In this document: one piece after another, positions 29,260 through 42,391 of the stretch
Position numbering within the stretch: position 1 is the first letter of the stretch
Layout of the letters: the number at the start of each line of letters is the position of its first letter
Assembly (NCBI RefSeq): GCF_011022235.1
Contig: NZ_JAAIYP010000026.1
Coordinates: 1-64,000 of the forward strand
Length of the DNA: 64,000 nt
DNA from: Magnetospirillum aberrantis SpK
GTDB lineage: Bacteria > Pseudomonadota > Alphaproteobacteria > Rhodospirillales > Magnetospirillaceae
Reading direction: 5' to 3'
Program-made: the position numbers and the translations under genes
The notes under the pieces: generated by a model
What the model was told of the DNA's origin: nothing
Databases searched by the model: none
What the model saw: only the letters and a program-made list of their open reading frames with translations

Positions 29260-30299
29260 GACCGTGTCCATCCCTTGGCTCCGTTGCGCAACAGGATCAG
29301 GAAGACCGGAGCGCCGACCAGCGAGGTCAGGATGCCCAGCGGCACCTCGCCCGCTGTCAGGACCCGAGCCAGATCGTCCACCACCAACAGGAAAGCGGCA
29401 CCCAAAACCGTGCTGGTCGGCAGCAGAACCCGGTAATCCGGCCCCACCAACAGCCGGACCAGATGGGGGACGATCAACCCGACCAACCCGATGATGCCGG
29501 CCAACGCCACCGCCGAGGCGGTCATCAGGGTCGCGGCGACGATGACGATTGCCCGCAGCCGGATGACGTCCACGCCCAGGGCGCGGGCCTCCTCGTCGCC
29601 GAAGGTCAAGAGGTTGAGACGCCAGCGCAGCCCCAGCAACGGCAACAGGCCGGCGGCCATGGGCAAGGCGGCAACACCGAGATCGCGCAGCGACACCGAG
29701 GCCAGACTGCCCATCAGCCAGAAGGTGATGGCCGGCAAGGTGTTGTGCGGATCGGCCACGTATTTGGTGAAGGCGATGCCGGCTGAAGCCACGGTGCCGA
29801 CGATGATGCCGGCCAGGACCAGGGTCAGGACGCCGCCGCTGCGGTCGCCGGCACCGATCCCATAGGTCGCCGCCACCGCCACCAGACCGCCGCCGAAGGC
29901 GCAGAACTGGACACCGCCGCCGCCCATGCCCGACAGGATGCCCAAGGCGGCACCGAATCCGGCCCCGGCCGCCACCCCCAACAGGTCGGGGGAAACCATG
30001 GGATTGCGGAACACCCCCTGGAAGGCGGCACCCGAAGCCGACAGCGCCGCCCCCACCGCCATTGCCGCCAGGATGCGCGGCAGACGGATGGCCCACACCA
30101 CCGTTTCCGCCTGCGACGGCCAGAACGGCGTCAGCGGCACCAGCTTGGCCGCCAGGATGGCGACCACCGTATGCGGAGCCACCGGATAGCGGCCGACCAG
30201 GAACGAGGCCAGGAAGACGGCCGCCAGAACGGCCGCCACCCCCAGCGGGCGCATCAGCACCCGCCCCCGAACGGCCACAAGCGGCGAAGCGGCGGCCAT
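29256..30299 (-). CDS. FecCD/BtuC-type ABC transporter permease
   Basis: 347 residues with about ten transmembrane helices. The family segments RLPRILAAMAVGAALSASGAAFQ followed by GVFRNPMVSPDLLG, TFWLMGSLASVSL, LTFGDEEARALGVDV and GIIGLVGLIVPHLVRLLVGPDYR are all present. It is the inner-membrane channel of the importer encoded by its two downstream neighbours. The start lies 5 bp after the receptor gene. Confidence 0.92.
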   Translation of the reverse strand: MAAASPLVAVRGRVLMRPLGVAAVLAAVFLASFLVGRYPVAPHTVVAILAAKLVPLTPFWPSQAETVVWAIRLPRILAAMAVGAALSASGAAFQGVFRNPMVSPDLLGVAAGAGFGAALGILSGMGGGGVQFCAFGGGLVAVAATYGIGAGDRSGGVLTLVLAGIIVGTVASAGIAFTKYVADPHNTLPAITFWLMGSLASVSLRDLGVAALPMAAGLLPLLGLRWRLNLLTFGDEEARALGVDVIRLRAIVIVAATLMTASAVALAGIIGLVGLIVPHLVRLLVGPDYRVLLPTSTVLGAAFLLVVDDLARVLTAGEVPLGILTSLVGAPVFLILLRNGAKGWTRS

Positions 30300-30304
30300 G
30301 GCCC

Positions 30305-32491
30305 TTACCACTCGGTCCGCACCGACAGGGAAAACACCCGTGGCGCCCCCAGCACCAGACCGTCGGAACTGCGGTAATAGGCCCAGTAGGCGGTGTCGAA
30401 CACGTTGCTGACATTCAGGTTGACGGTGACGGGGTGGCCGTAGAGTTCGGGGGTGTAACGCAAGCCGGCATCGAAGATGGTGGCGCCGTCCATGTACTGG
30501 GTGTTCAGGCTGTCCACCGGACGTTCGCCGTAATAATTCATGCCGCCGGTCACGCTCAGGTCGGGAACGAACGGCAAGGCGTATTCCACCCACAACCGGG
30601 CCATCTCTTCCGGCACGTTGATCGGGGTCTTGCCTTTGGTGGCCGGGGCCGCCTGGGCCTTTTCGATGTGGGCATCCATCACCGTGAAGCCGCCGCCCAG
30701 GGTCAACCGGTCGGTCAACTTGCCGATGGCGGTGACTTCAAGCCCCTGATGAATTTCGCGCCCGTCCTGTTTGTACATGTGGTCCGACGGGTCGATCCCG
30801 GCGTTGACCTTGTCGATATGGAACAAGGCGCCGGTCAGGTCCATTTCGCCGATGCGGGCTTTGACGCCGGTTTCGTATTGCTTGCTGATGGAAGGCGGCA
30901 AAACCTGGTTGGCGTTGACAGCGGTGGCGTCCGAGGTGCTGTCGCCTTGCTGCAAGGCCTCCACGTAGGAAGCATAGAGGGAAGCCTCGGGAACCGGCTT
31001 GAACACCACGCCGACACTGGGAGTGTTGGCCTCGGCCTTGTAGTTCGAGGTGCTGATGGTGGTGCCGCGGCCCCAGGCATGCTGATCGTAACGGGCATGG
31101 GTGATGCCCAGCAGCAGCTTCCATTGCTCGTTCAGGGTCAGGGTGTCGCCCAACAGATAATTATTGTTGTAGGTTTGCTGAAAATTGTTGTTCGGGGCGA
31201 AGGTATAGGCGGTGGCGGACAGGGAATAGCTGGGCTGGCTTGAGAACGAGGCGTTGCCGAGAGTCTGGGTGTTCTTGTTGGCCCGCTTGTAGTACATGTC
31301 GGTGCCGGTATAGCCGAAGGTCACTTCGTGGCCGATGCCGAACGTGCCGAACTTGGCGTCCATCAAGGCATAGGCCGAGTGGTATTGCTCGCTCTGCGTC
31401 GGCTCGATGTTGGCGACTTCGCTGTAATTGCCCGAATTGTCCAGCAAGACCGCGTTCACATAGGTGTCGCGGCGCCACATGGTGGCGTAACGATAGCCGG
31501 TGCGCAGGGTGAACGTGTCGTTCAACTTGCTGTCCAGGCCGGTCCCCACCACCGTCTTTTCCGATTGGTTGTAGGTCCAGGGCTGAGTGTACTGGGTGGA
31601 CGGGTCAAGATCCTTGGCGTCGGGCACGCGAATGCCGGTGCCCGACCAGTTGCCGCCGTTGGGACGGAAATAGGTGCTCAGGCCCTGCACCTTGTAGTCC
31701 TGGTGCCACATGTCGGCACGAACCACGGTGTCGGGGGCCAATTGATAGGTCAACACGCCCGACACCAGGGCGCGGTCCTGTTCGCCGCCGTCGATGAAAG
31801 TGCTGCCGTTTTCACGGTAGGCGTTGAAACGATAGCCCAGCCGGTTTCCAGTGCTCGCCACCTTGCCGCCCAGGTCGGCGTGGACATAGCCGATGCCGCC
31901 GCCATAGACACCCGCCGTGGCGCTGGTCAGGGTCTTTTCTGTCGGCATCTTGCTGACATAGTTGATGGTGCCGCCCGGTGCCGAGAAGCCGTAGAGGAAG
32001 CCGTTGAAACCGTTCAGCACCTCGATGCGGTCGACGATTTCCATAGGCGGGAAGGTGAAACTGCGATCCACCAGACCGTCACGCAACTCGCCGCCATCGG
32101 CCGCGGTGAAGCCGCGGATCATCATGCGGGTCAGCGAGTTGATACCGTTGGAATTAAGCAGCGAGGCCACGGTCGGATTGGGTTTCAGCGCTTCTTCCAG
32201 GGTGTGGGCTTCGCGGTTGCGCATCATCTCACCCGAGGTGACGTGCAGCGAATAGGGCGTGTCCTGAAGCGAGGTCTTGCCCAGCGGCCCCAAATTGCCG
32301 GCGTCGTAGCGATAGCCGTTTTCAACGCTGCCTTCGGGCGTTTCCTGCTGATCGGTGACCACCACTTCGGCGGTCGCTTCGGTTTCGGAGGAAGCCGTCT
32401 GCGCGGCGGCCGGAGAGAAGGCGGACAACACCAGGGACATGGCGGTGCCGGCGGTCAGGGCAAAGGATCGGGAAACGGATTGGGGGCGCAT
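30305..32491 (-). CDS. TonB-dependent outer-membrane receptor (siderophore type)
   Basis: 728 residues: signal peptide (MRPQSVSRSFALTAGTAM...AAAQ), a TonB-box-like VVVTDQQ, a plug domain (LQDTPYSLHVTSGEMMRN; RIEVLNGFNGFLYGFSAPGGTINYVSKMP) and a 22-strand barrel ending in the aromatic-terminated VFSLSVRTEW. It is the first gene of the operon receptor-permease-ATPase-binding protein-NifE-like-tonB-exbB-exbD-exbD. The plug resembles receptors for ferric siderophores; here the ligand may be another metal chelate. ATG 32491 follows ATGGAG; an ATG at 32503 has no ribosome-binding site. Confidence 0.88.
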   Translation of the reverse strand: MRPQSVSRSFALTAGTAMSLVLSAFSPAAAQTASSETEATAEVVVTDQQETPEGSVENGYRYDAGNLGPLGKTSLQDTPYSLHVTSGEMMRNREAHTLEEALKPNPTVASLLNSNGINSLTRMMIRGFTAADGGELRDGLVDRSFTFPPMEIVDRIEVLNGFNGFLYGFSAPGGTINYVSKMPTEKTLTSATAGVYGGGIGYVHADLGGKVASTGNRLGYRFNAYRENGSTFIDGGEQDRALVSGVLTYQLAPDTVVRADMWHQDYKVQGLSTYFRPNGGNWSGTGIRVPDAKDLDPSTQYTQPWTYNQSEKTVVGTGLDSKLNDTFTLRTGYRYATMWRRDTYVNAVLLDNSGNYSEVANIEPTQSEQYHSAYALMDAKFGTFGIGHEVTFGYTGTDMYYKRANKNTQTLGNASFSSQPSYSLSATAYTFAPNNNFQQTYNNNYLLGDTLTLNEQWKLLLGITHARYDQHAWGRGTTISTSNYKAEANTPSVGVVFKPVPEASLYASYVEALQQGDSTSDATAVNANQVLPPSISKQYETGVKARIGEMDLTGALFHIDKVNAGIDPSDHMYKQDGREIHQGLEVTAIGKLTDRLTLGGGFTVMDAHIEKAQAAPATKGKTPINVPEEMARLWVEYALPFVPDLSVTGGMNYYGERPVDSLNTQYMDGATIFDAGLRYTPELYGHPVTVNLNVSNVFDTAYWAYYRSSDGLVLGAPRVFSLSVRTEW

Positions 32492-32596
32492 GCCGGGCTC
32501 CATCGCGCCACGCCAAGGCGTGGTCGGTAACGATTGAAGAACCGGCTCAGGCCGTGCTCCGCCCGGTTTTCGCCAAAGGCGCCAGGCCAGGGAGAT

Positions 32597-32623
32597 AGGA
32601 TTTTTTACTCAGGAAAAAATCCT
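32597..32623. promoter_or_regulatory. AT-rich 10-bp inverted repeat upstream of the receptor operon
   Basis: AGGATTTTTT (32597-32606) and AAAAAATCCT (32614-32623) are separated by 7 nt. It lies about 105 bp before the TonB receptor start and 160 bp after the phnE-like stop. It could be an operator for the receptor operon or a terminator for the vnfDGK operon. The rest of 32492-32783 is unusually AT-rich for this genome, holds no gene and shows no clear Fur box or sigma-54 site. Confidence 0.45.
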
Positions 32624-32783
32624 GCCCATATCGTTTGCCATATTTTCCGCACACGTCAAGCATTAATAAGAACCGTTAGCAATAAATACCATTTCGTTGA
32701 AAGTTCATTTTTGTAAAATTCCCGCACATCACAACCATAACCCCATATACAAGAGAATAAGTCACACAAAAGAACCATGTTTT

Positions 32784-33590
32784 TCATCGATTCTGACTGA
32801 CAAACCGCTTGCGGATGAACGCACTGGCACCGTTCAGGAGAGTGACCATGGCCAACAACACCAGCACCAGGGCGGCGGCCTCGCGATATTCGAACAGGTG
32901 AAAGGCGGTGACGATCTCCAACCCCAATCCCCCCGCTCCGACCACCCCCAGCGTGGTGGCGGCGCGCACGTTGTGTTCCCATCGATAGATGGTGGCATCC
33001 ATCAGACGCGGCAGTACCTGCGGCCAGACGCCAAAGCGGAACACCCCCAAGGGCGACACGCCATGGGCACGCAGGGCGTTGCCGGGAGCCCGGTCCACAT
33101 GTTCGAAGATTTCCGAATAGAACTTGCCCAATACGCCGGTGGAATGGGCGGCCAGGGCGAAGATGCCGGGCAACGGGCCAAAGCCGACGGCGGCAACGAA
33201 CAGCACCCCCCAGATCAGGCCGGGGATCGACCGCATGGCATTGAGCAACAGGCGTACCGGCTCGCCCGCCCAATTGGGCGCCACGTTCCGTGCCGCCACC
33301 CCCGCCAGCGGCAGGGCGATCAGACCGCCCAGCACGGTTCCGGCAATGCTCATGGCCAGGGTTTCCACCAGCGGCTTGCCCCATTTGGTCCACCGGCTGA
33401 AATCAGGCGGCGTGGCGTCGCCGGCCAAGGTCAGGATGGTGGTCAGCGCCCCGCGATAACGGGCCGGGTCGAACACCCCGGCATAGGCGAACGCCAACAT
33501 GATGACCCCCACCCCCATGGCCGAACCCAGGGCGTTGTGTCGCAACGACCGCCGCCCGGCGGCCAGAACCATGCCCACGCGGTCGGTCAT
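32784..33590 (-). CDS. PhnE-type ABC transporter permease, candidate vanadate importer subunit
   Basis: 268 residues with about six transmembrane helices and the permease EAA-like loop EHVDRAPGNALRAHGVSPLGVF followed by RFGVWPQVLPR, as in phosphonate/phosphate-analogue permeases (NVRAATTLGVVGAGGLGLEI is the PhnE signature). The matching ATPase and binding protein lie 16 kb away at 49664-51356. It starts 4 bp after a NifX-like gene and closes the vnfDGK minus-strand run. Vanadate is chemically like phosphate, so vanadate import is a reasonable inference; phosphonate import is the alternative. Confidence 0.8.
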   Translation of the reverse strand: MTDRVGMVLAAGRRSLRHNALGSAMGVGVIMLAFAYAGVFDPARYRGALTTILTLAGDATPPDFSRWTKWGKPLVETLAMSIAGTVLGGLIALPLAGVAARNVAPNWAGEPVRLLLNAMRSIPGLIWGVLFVAAVGFGPLPGIFALAAHSTGVLGKFYSEIFEHVDRAPGNALRAHGVSPLGVFRFGVWPQVLPRLMDATIYRWEHNVRAATTLGVVGAGGLGLEIVTAFHLFEYREAAALVLVLLAMVTLLNGASAFIRKRFVSQNR

Positions 33591-33594
33591 GACC

Positions 33595-34077
33595 TCATTC
33601 CTCCTGCAAATCCAGGCTGACGCCGATGCGGTTGCCGTCCTTGTCGCGCAACAGACGACGCAGCCACAGCGGCGGAGTGTCGCGCATCATGTGCTGGACG
33701 TTGGCGATGACCTCGTCGATGGAGCGGGATTTCTCGGACTTGACCGGAAACACCTTGATGGCGTGAACCCGCACCGCCGCCAGATCGGACAGCCCCATGG
33801 TGAACAGCACCGAACAATCGGCCAAGGACGCCACCCGTTCGGTCATGGGGTCGAAACCGGTGCCGTCGTCGTCTTCCATGTCGTCCATGACACAGCCCTT
33901 CCCGCCGCCCGGCCCCTTCTTGGCCTTGCCCGAGCGCGAGAAGTGCACCACGTCGACGAATTCCGAAGCGTCGCGCGACACGTCGTAGAACACCATCTGC
34001 CGGGCGGCGACGAAATTGGCGTCGAGCGCGACCAGGCTGTTGGTGGTGATGGCGATACGCAAATGGGTGTCGTTCAT
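33595..34077 (-). CDS. NifX-family cofactor-binding protein with acidic insertion
   Basis: 160 residues. The NifX/NafY fold is seen in LRIAITTNSLVALDANFVAARQMVFYDV, LADCSVLFTMGLSDLAAVRVHAIKVFPVK and the NifX-type C-terminal TPPLWLRRLL. The His of the usual DxHF motif, which in NafY binds FeMo-co, is replaced by Asn (LDANF). A Lys/Gly-rich then strongly acidic insertion (GGGKGCVMDDMEDDDGTG, about 76-93) is unusual and could bind metal. It lies between the 296-residue unknown and the PhnE-like permease, and resembles the NifX-like protein at 49279. Confidence 0.8.
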   Translation of the reverse strand: MNDTHLRIAITTNSLVALDANFVAARQMVFYDVSRDASEFVDVVHFSRSGKAKKGPGGGKGCVMDDMEDDDGTGFDPMTERVASLADCSVLFTMGLSDLAAVRVHAIKVFPVKSEKSRSIDEVIANVQHMMRDTPPLWLRRLLRDKDGNRIGVSLDLQEE

Positions 34078-34088
34078 CGCGAGTCCCC

Positions 34089-34979
34089 TCAGGTCATGGG
34101 CAGGCCGGGCACGTTGACCTCGCGCCCGAAACGCTGGCGAAACTCGGCCGGCAGGGTCAGGCCGTCGTCCAGACGGGCCCGCCAACGCGGCAACTCGTCC
34201 AGCGGCAGGGCAAAGTCGCGCAACGCCTCGACCGGTACGATGTAGAGAGCGCGGTCATAGACCACGTAGAAATCGATGGGCGTGCGCGCCGGGTCGCGAT
34301 GCAGGGCGCCGACCTCGAAGGCGATGCGGCCGTCCGCGATCTGAATCTTGGGATTGTCGCAATCGAAACGGAAATGCCGGTTGAAGAAGAACGCCGGCTT
34401 GTACTGGTAAAGGATACGGTCCTCGTCGGCGAAACGCTTCACCTCGGCCACGATGTCGGCCAGGTATTGCAGCATCATCGCGTCCACATAAGCGTCGGGA
34501 TAAGGCTGGCCGGCGGATTCCAGATAATAGGCCGCCGCCGCCTCCAACAGCCCCAGGCCGGCCGGCGTGATTTCCAAGGACAGCGCCACAAGGTCGATGG
34601 CGCCGTTGACACGGACGATGCCGTCGTCGAATTCGATATGGCCGTGACGGTGCACCGCCACCGCGCGCACCACGCGCAGCATGCGGAACAATTCGCCGGC
34701 CACCTTTTCGGACGGGGTCTTGCGCGGCAGGCTCTGGTATTTCTGCCAGCCGCTCTTGTTCTGGGCTTCGGGACACCGGCTCTCAAGCGCCATGTCCAAC
34801 AGCGACGACGCCCACAACGCCCGCGCCACCAATCCCACCGCCGGGGAACGAGGTGCCGGATCGGCGAAGCTCAGGGCCTTCTTCTTGGTGTAAAGCTCGA
34901 CCTGCCGGTATTCGGTACGGCGCGGCCGGTCGCCGGCCAGGGCGTACAGCCCGGCCGCAAGGTCATCGAACAGATCCAT
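34089..34979 (-). CDS. Unknown protein following vnfK
   Basis: 296 residues, soluble, no signal peptide and no motif that I recognise. Visible are a basic N-terminal third (YRQVELYTKKKALSF), a helical middle with two Glu-rich turns (KRFADEDRILYQYKPAFFFN) and a pair of segments with many aromatic residues (FFFNRHFRFDCDN, DFYVVYDRALYIV). It is co-oriented with vnfDGK, 61 bp after vnfK, across a strong hairpin, and 11 bp before a NifX-like gene. Context suggests a part in V-nitrogenase maturation; it does not resemble AnfO. Confidence 0.7.
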   Translation of the reverse strand: MDLFDDLAAGLYALAGDRPRRTEYRQVELYTKKKALSFADPAPRSPAVGLVARALWASSLLDMALESRCPEAQNKSGWQKYQSLPRKTPSEKVAGELFRMLRVVRAVAVHRHGHIEFDDGIVRVNGAIDLVALSLEITPAGLGLLEAAAAYYLESAGQPYPDAYVDAMMLQYLADIVAEVKRFADEDRILYQYKPAFFFNRHFRFDCDNPKIQIADGRIAFEVGALHRDPARTPIDFYVVYDRALYIVPVEALRDFALPLDELPRWRARLDDGLTLPAEFRQRFGREVNVPGLPMT

Positions 34980-35005
34980 GGATCGAACCCTTTCGCAAGC
35001 GGATC

Positions 35006-35029
35006 GGGGGCCGGCCGCCGCCGGCCCCC
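35006..35029 (-). other. Perfect GC hairpin between vnfK and the next gene
   Basis: GGGGGCCGGC (35006-35015) pairs with GCCGGCCCCC (35020-35029) across a 4-nt loop. There is no T run, so it more likely stabilises the 3' end of the vnfDGK message or slows read-through, giving more structural than accessory protein. Confidence 0.55.
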
Positions 35030-35040
35030 AGGAACGGCGC

Positions 35041-38209
<3,169 letters not shown>

Positions 38210-38280
38210 TTAAGCCTTGTTGCTGATATTCATCGCAAACCGGCCATTTGCTTTACGCGGAAGCTGATGGCGACATAAAA

Positions 38281-38295
38281 GCACGAAGCGTGCCA
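38281..38295 (-). promoter_or_regulatory. Sigma-54 (-24/-12) promoter candidate for vnfDGK
   Basis: On the minus strand the sequence is TGGCACGCTTCGTGC: a perfect -24 element and a -12 element with one mismatch (GTGC for TTGC). It lies 84 bp before the vnfD start and about 100 bp from the GTAC dyad at 38393, the spacing expected for an enhancer-dependent promoter. Confidence 0.7.
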
Positions 38296-38392
38296 AAGCC
38301 ATCCAGCCCCACCCAACGGCGCGTCACGCCTAGGAAAACCGCCCTTTTCAGGAAGTCCCGCCCCCCACGGCGGCGACGGCATTCGATAGTTC

Positions 38393-38406
38393 GTACCGGT
38401 ACGTTC
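38393..38406. promoter_or_regulatory. VnfA-type enhancer candidate (GTAC-N6-GTTC)
   Basis: GTACCGGTACGTTC contains the palindrome GTACCGGTAC and fits the GTAC-N6-GTAC/GAAC pattern that I recall for Azotobacter VnfA. It sits about 100 bp upstream of the vnfD promoter and 68-81 bp upstream of the divergent promoter at 38474, so it could serve both. Confidence 0.55.
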
Positions 38407-38473
38407 CACCGCCCGAGAGTTCGACGGCGTGCGTCAAAGGTGGAAAACCCCAATTCATCCGCCACTTTCGCCC

Positions 38474-38488
38474 TGGCACGCCGGTTGC
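38474..38488 (+). promoter_or_regulatory. Sigma-54 promoter of the NifX-GloA fusion gene
   Basis: TGGCACGCCGGTTGC is a full match to the -24/-12 consensus TGGCAC-N5-TTGC. Transcription would start near 38500, 37 bp before the ATG at 38537. Confidence 0.85.
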
Positions 38489-38498
38489 CTTAAGAAAA

Positions 38499-38512
38499 GT
38501 ACGGGCCGGTAC
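38499..38512. promoter_or_regulatory. Perfect GTAC-N6-GTAC dyad
   Basis: GTACGGGCCGGTAC fits the VnfA half-site arrangement exactly. It lies over the expected start site of the plus-strand promoter at 38474 and about 205 bp upstream of the vnfD promoter. It may activate vnfD and hinder the fusion gene, a possible built-in balance. Confidence 0.55.
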
Positions 38513-38536
38513 GCCCGCGAACGGCAAGGAGCGAAA

Positions 38537-40259
<1,723 letters not shown>

Positions 40260-40268
40260 TCCCTCTCC

Positions 40269-40294
40269 GGCCCCTCCCCCCTGCGGGAGGGGCC
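40269..40294 (+). other. Perfect GC hairpin between vnfH and the Nif11 gene
   Basis: GGCCCCTCCC (40269-40278) pairs with GGGAGGGGCC (40285-40294) over a 6-nt loop, 9 bp after the vnfH stop. It probably protects the vnfH message or attenuates read-through, as hairpins after nifH do in other diazotrophs. Confidence 0.6.
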
Positions 40295-40315
40295 TGCCTT
40301 TTCGGGAGACCCGCC

Positions 40316-40513
40316 ATGTCCGTGGAATCCGCCGTCGCCTACATCAAGCGCATGCGCTCCGACGACACCTTCCGTCAGACCATGAACGACCTGAGCGAGG
40401 ACGAGGACGCCAGTTGGAACCACATCCGCGCCAGCGGCTTTGAATTCACCATGCAGGAATTCAAGAAGGCCCAGGACGAAATGTACAAGGAACACGGCGT
40501 CACGCCGATGTAG
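40316..40513 (+). CDS. Nif11 domain small protein
   Basis: 65 residues (MSVESAVAYIKRMRSDDTFR ... FEFTMQEFKKAQDEMYKEHG) match the Nif11 domain found in many diazotrophs and as leader peptides of some modified peptides. There is no variable C-terminal core after the domain, so it is the stand-alone Nif11 type of unknown function. GGGAG lies 9 nt before the ATG. It is probably co-transcribed with vnfH through the hairpin. Confidence 0.85.
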   Translation: MSVESAVAYIKRMRSDDTFRQTMNDLSEDEDASWNHIRASGFEFTMQEFKKAQDEMYKEHGVTPM

Positions 40514-40518
40514 GAAAA

Positions 40519-40541
40519 GCGAGGGGGTGTTCCCCCCTCGC
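40519..40541. terminator. Bidirectional terminator between Nif11 gene and vnfA
   Basis: GCGAGGGGG (40519-40527) pairs with CCCCCTCGC (40533-40541) over a 5-nt loop. Plus-strand sequence continues CCCTATTTCTT and minus-strand sequence TTTTCC. It separates two convergent genes. Confidence 0.8.
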
Positions 40542-40543
40542 CC

Positions 40544-42145
40544 CTATTTCTTGCGGAAAGCCTTGTAATCCAGGCCGTATCGCTCCATGCGCAGACCGAG
40601 GATACGGCGGGTCAATCCCAGATCCTTGGCCGCCTCGGTCACGTTGCCCACATGGGTCTTCAGCGCCTCGACGATCATCTCGTATTCCACCGCCGCCAGC
40701 TTGGCCTCGATTCCACAGCCGAAACTGGTGCCGCTTTCCACCGAGGTCTGTAGCGAAGGGGGCAGGTTGTAGCCGTGGATGACACCGTCTTCCGACAAGA
40801 TCACCGAACGCTCGATGACGTTTTCCAGCTCACGCACGTTGCCCGGCCAGTGATAGGCCATCAGCATGTTGAGCGCGGGGGTCGAGATGCGCTTGGCCTC
40901 GCGCCCGCTTTCCTCGGCGTATTGGGCGACGAAATAGTCAGCCAGCAAGATGACGTCGGAACCGCGTTCGCGCAGTGGCGGAATGGTGATGGGAAAGACG
41001 TTGAGGCGGTAATACAGATCCTCGCGGAACGTTCCTTGCTCGACCATTTGCGGAAGATCGCGGTTGGTGGCGGCGATGATGCGCAGATCCACCTTGACCG
41101 GACGGGCACCGCCCACTCGTTCGAAGGTCTTTTCCTGAAGCACCCGCAACAGCTTGGCCTGCATTGAGAGGCTAAGCTCTCCCACTTCGTCCAGGAAGAT
41201 GGTGCCGCCGTCAGCCAACTCGAAACGGCCCTTGCGCATGGCGGCGGCGCCGGTGAACGAGCCCTTTTCGTGACCGAACAATTCCGACTCGACGATGCTT
41301 TCGGGCAAGGCTGCGCAATTGAACTTGATGAACGGACCGTCGGCGGTGGTGCTGTTGTAGTGGATGGCGTTGGCCACCAGTTCCTTGCCGACGCCGCTTT
41401 CGCCCAGCACCAGCACGGTGGCCTTGGTCACCGCCACCTTGTGGATCAATTCGTACACTTCCTGCATCGGTTTCGAATTACCGATGATGTTGCTGGGCTT
41501 GAAGCGTTGCTTGAGCGCGGCGCTCAGGCGCTGGTTCTCGGCCTCGAGCCGGACCTTGTCGATGTTTTCCAGAAGGTACAGTTCGACCGCCGGAGCGATC
41601 ATCGAGGCAATGGTCGCCATCAGTTCCACGTCCTGCTTGAGCAGGCGGCGATTGGCATAGACCCGTTCGGCGCTGATGGTCCCCAGAACCTTGCGCCCAT
41701 GCAGGATAGGCACACAGAAGAACGAGAAATTGAGGTCGGTTCCGTCGGTACGGGCCTGGGTGCGGTTGAGGAAACTGGGATTGTTGCGCAGTTCGGGCAC
41801 GATGATGGCCTTGCCGGCCTCGACCACCTGGCCGGTGATGCCCTCACCCGGCGCATAGGTGCCGCGGGCCTTTTGTTCCTCGGTCAAACCGAAACTCTCG
41901 TGAATGAAGATGTTGCCGCCTTCGCGGTCATAAAGGCTGACGGCACCACGCACGATCCGCATGCGGCTTTGCATCACCTTAAGGATCAGCGCCAGGGAAC
42001 TGGGCAGGTCCTCGCTTTCGGTGATGATCTGACTGATCTGGAACAGGATCGGCAGGACGTTGACGCGACACTCCCCGGTTTTGCAATCGGTGAAGTCATC
42101 GACGAAATCGTCCAGGTCGATGGCGTAAGTGTAGTCCATGTGCAT
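40544..42145 (-). CDS. vnfA: Sigma-54-dependent activator VnfA
   Basis: 533 residues: an N-terminal Cys pair (Cys21 and Cys26 in [11 protein letters not shown]), a GAF domain (about 40-190), a sigma-54 AAA+ domain (about 215-450; Walker [24 protein letters not shown] loop, [12 protein letters not shown], then [12 protein letters not shown]) and a Fis-type HTH at the C-terminus ([22 protein letters not shown]). It activates the vnf promoters. It is closer in layout to VnfA/AnfA than to NifA, as it lacks the Cys linker of alphaproteobacterial NifA. ATG 42145 follows GGGGA. Confidence 0.88.
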   Translation of the reverse strand: MHMDYTYAIDLDDFVDDFTDCKTGECRVNVLPILFQISQIITESEDLPSSLALILKVMQSRMRIVRGAVSLYDREGGNIFIHESFGLTEEQKARGTYAPGEGITGQVVEAGKAIIVPELRNNPSFLNRTQARTDGTDLNFSFFCVPILHGRKVLGTISAERVYANRRLLKQDVELMATIASMIAPAVELYLLENIDKVRLEAENQRLSAALKQRFKPSNIIGNSKPMQEVYELIHKVAVTKATVLVLGESGVGKELVANAIHYNSTTADGPFIKFNCAALPESIVESELFGHEKGSFTGAAAMRKGRFELADGGTIFLDEVGELSLSMQAKLLRVLQEKTFERVGGARPVKVDLRIIAATNRDLPQMVEQGTFREDLYYRLNVFPITIPPLRERGSDVILLADYFVAQYAEESGREAKRISTPALNMLMAYHWPGNVRELENVIERSVILSEDGVIHGYNLPPSLQTSVESGTSFGCGIEAKLAAVEYEMIVEALKTHVGNVTEAAKDLGLTRRILGLRMERYGLDYKAFRKK

Positions 42146-42206
42146 CTCGTGTCCCCGAGGCCTGATGCCCGAAAACAGTTCGTACGCGGTGGAACATGCC
42201 ACCATC

Positions 42207-42232
42207 CGTCATATACAGATAACACATAACGA
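42207..42232 (-). promoter_or_regulatory. Molybdate-responsive (ModE/Mop) box candidate upstream of vnfA
   Basis: CGTCATATA, 7 nt, then CACATAACGA resembles the ModE/Mo-box layout CGnTATATA-N6/7-TATATAACGA, with about two mismatches in each half. It lies 62-87 bp before the vnfA ATG. V-nitrogenase is generally shut off by molybdenum, and in Rhodobacter the analogous anfA is repressed through such boxes. Confidence 0.4.
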
Positions 42233-42281
42233 AAGATAACAGTCAACATAAACGTCATTTTCCAACAGATACCATCAGCAT

Positions 42282-42297
42282 TGTCGCATTCCATACA
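42282..42297 (+). promoter_or_regulatory. NifA-type UAS (TGT-N10-ACA) within a pair of direct repeats
   Basis: TGT-CGCATTCCAT-ACA fits the NifA enhancer consensus and lies about 195 bp upstream of the vnfE promoter. It overlaps the first of two identical TTGTCGCATTC repeats (42281-42291 and 42303-42313) spaced 22 bp, or two helical turns, apart, which suggests a protein array. Confidence 0.45.
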
Positions 42298-42391
42298 TGT
42301 TGTTGTCGCATTCACGACGCGGAATGCCGCATAAACACCACCAGTCTCAAAGCGCACCTTTAACGCAGGATTCTTCTACCAACCAAAGAAC

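Noticed and set aside
40316-40513. Nif11 protein as a RiPP precursor
   Set aside because: No core peptide follows the domain and no LanM-type or radical SAM modifying enzyme lies nearby.
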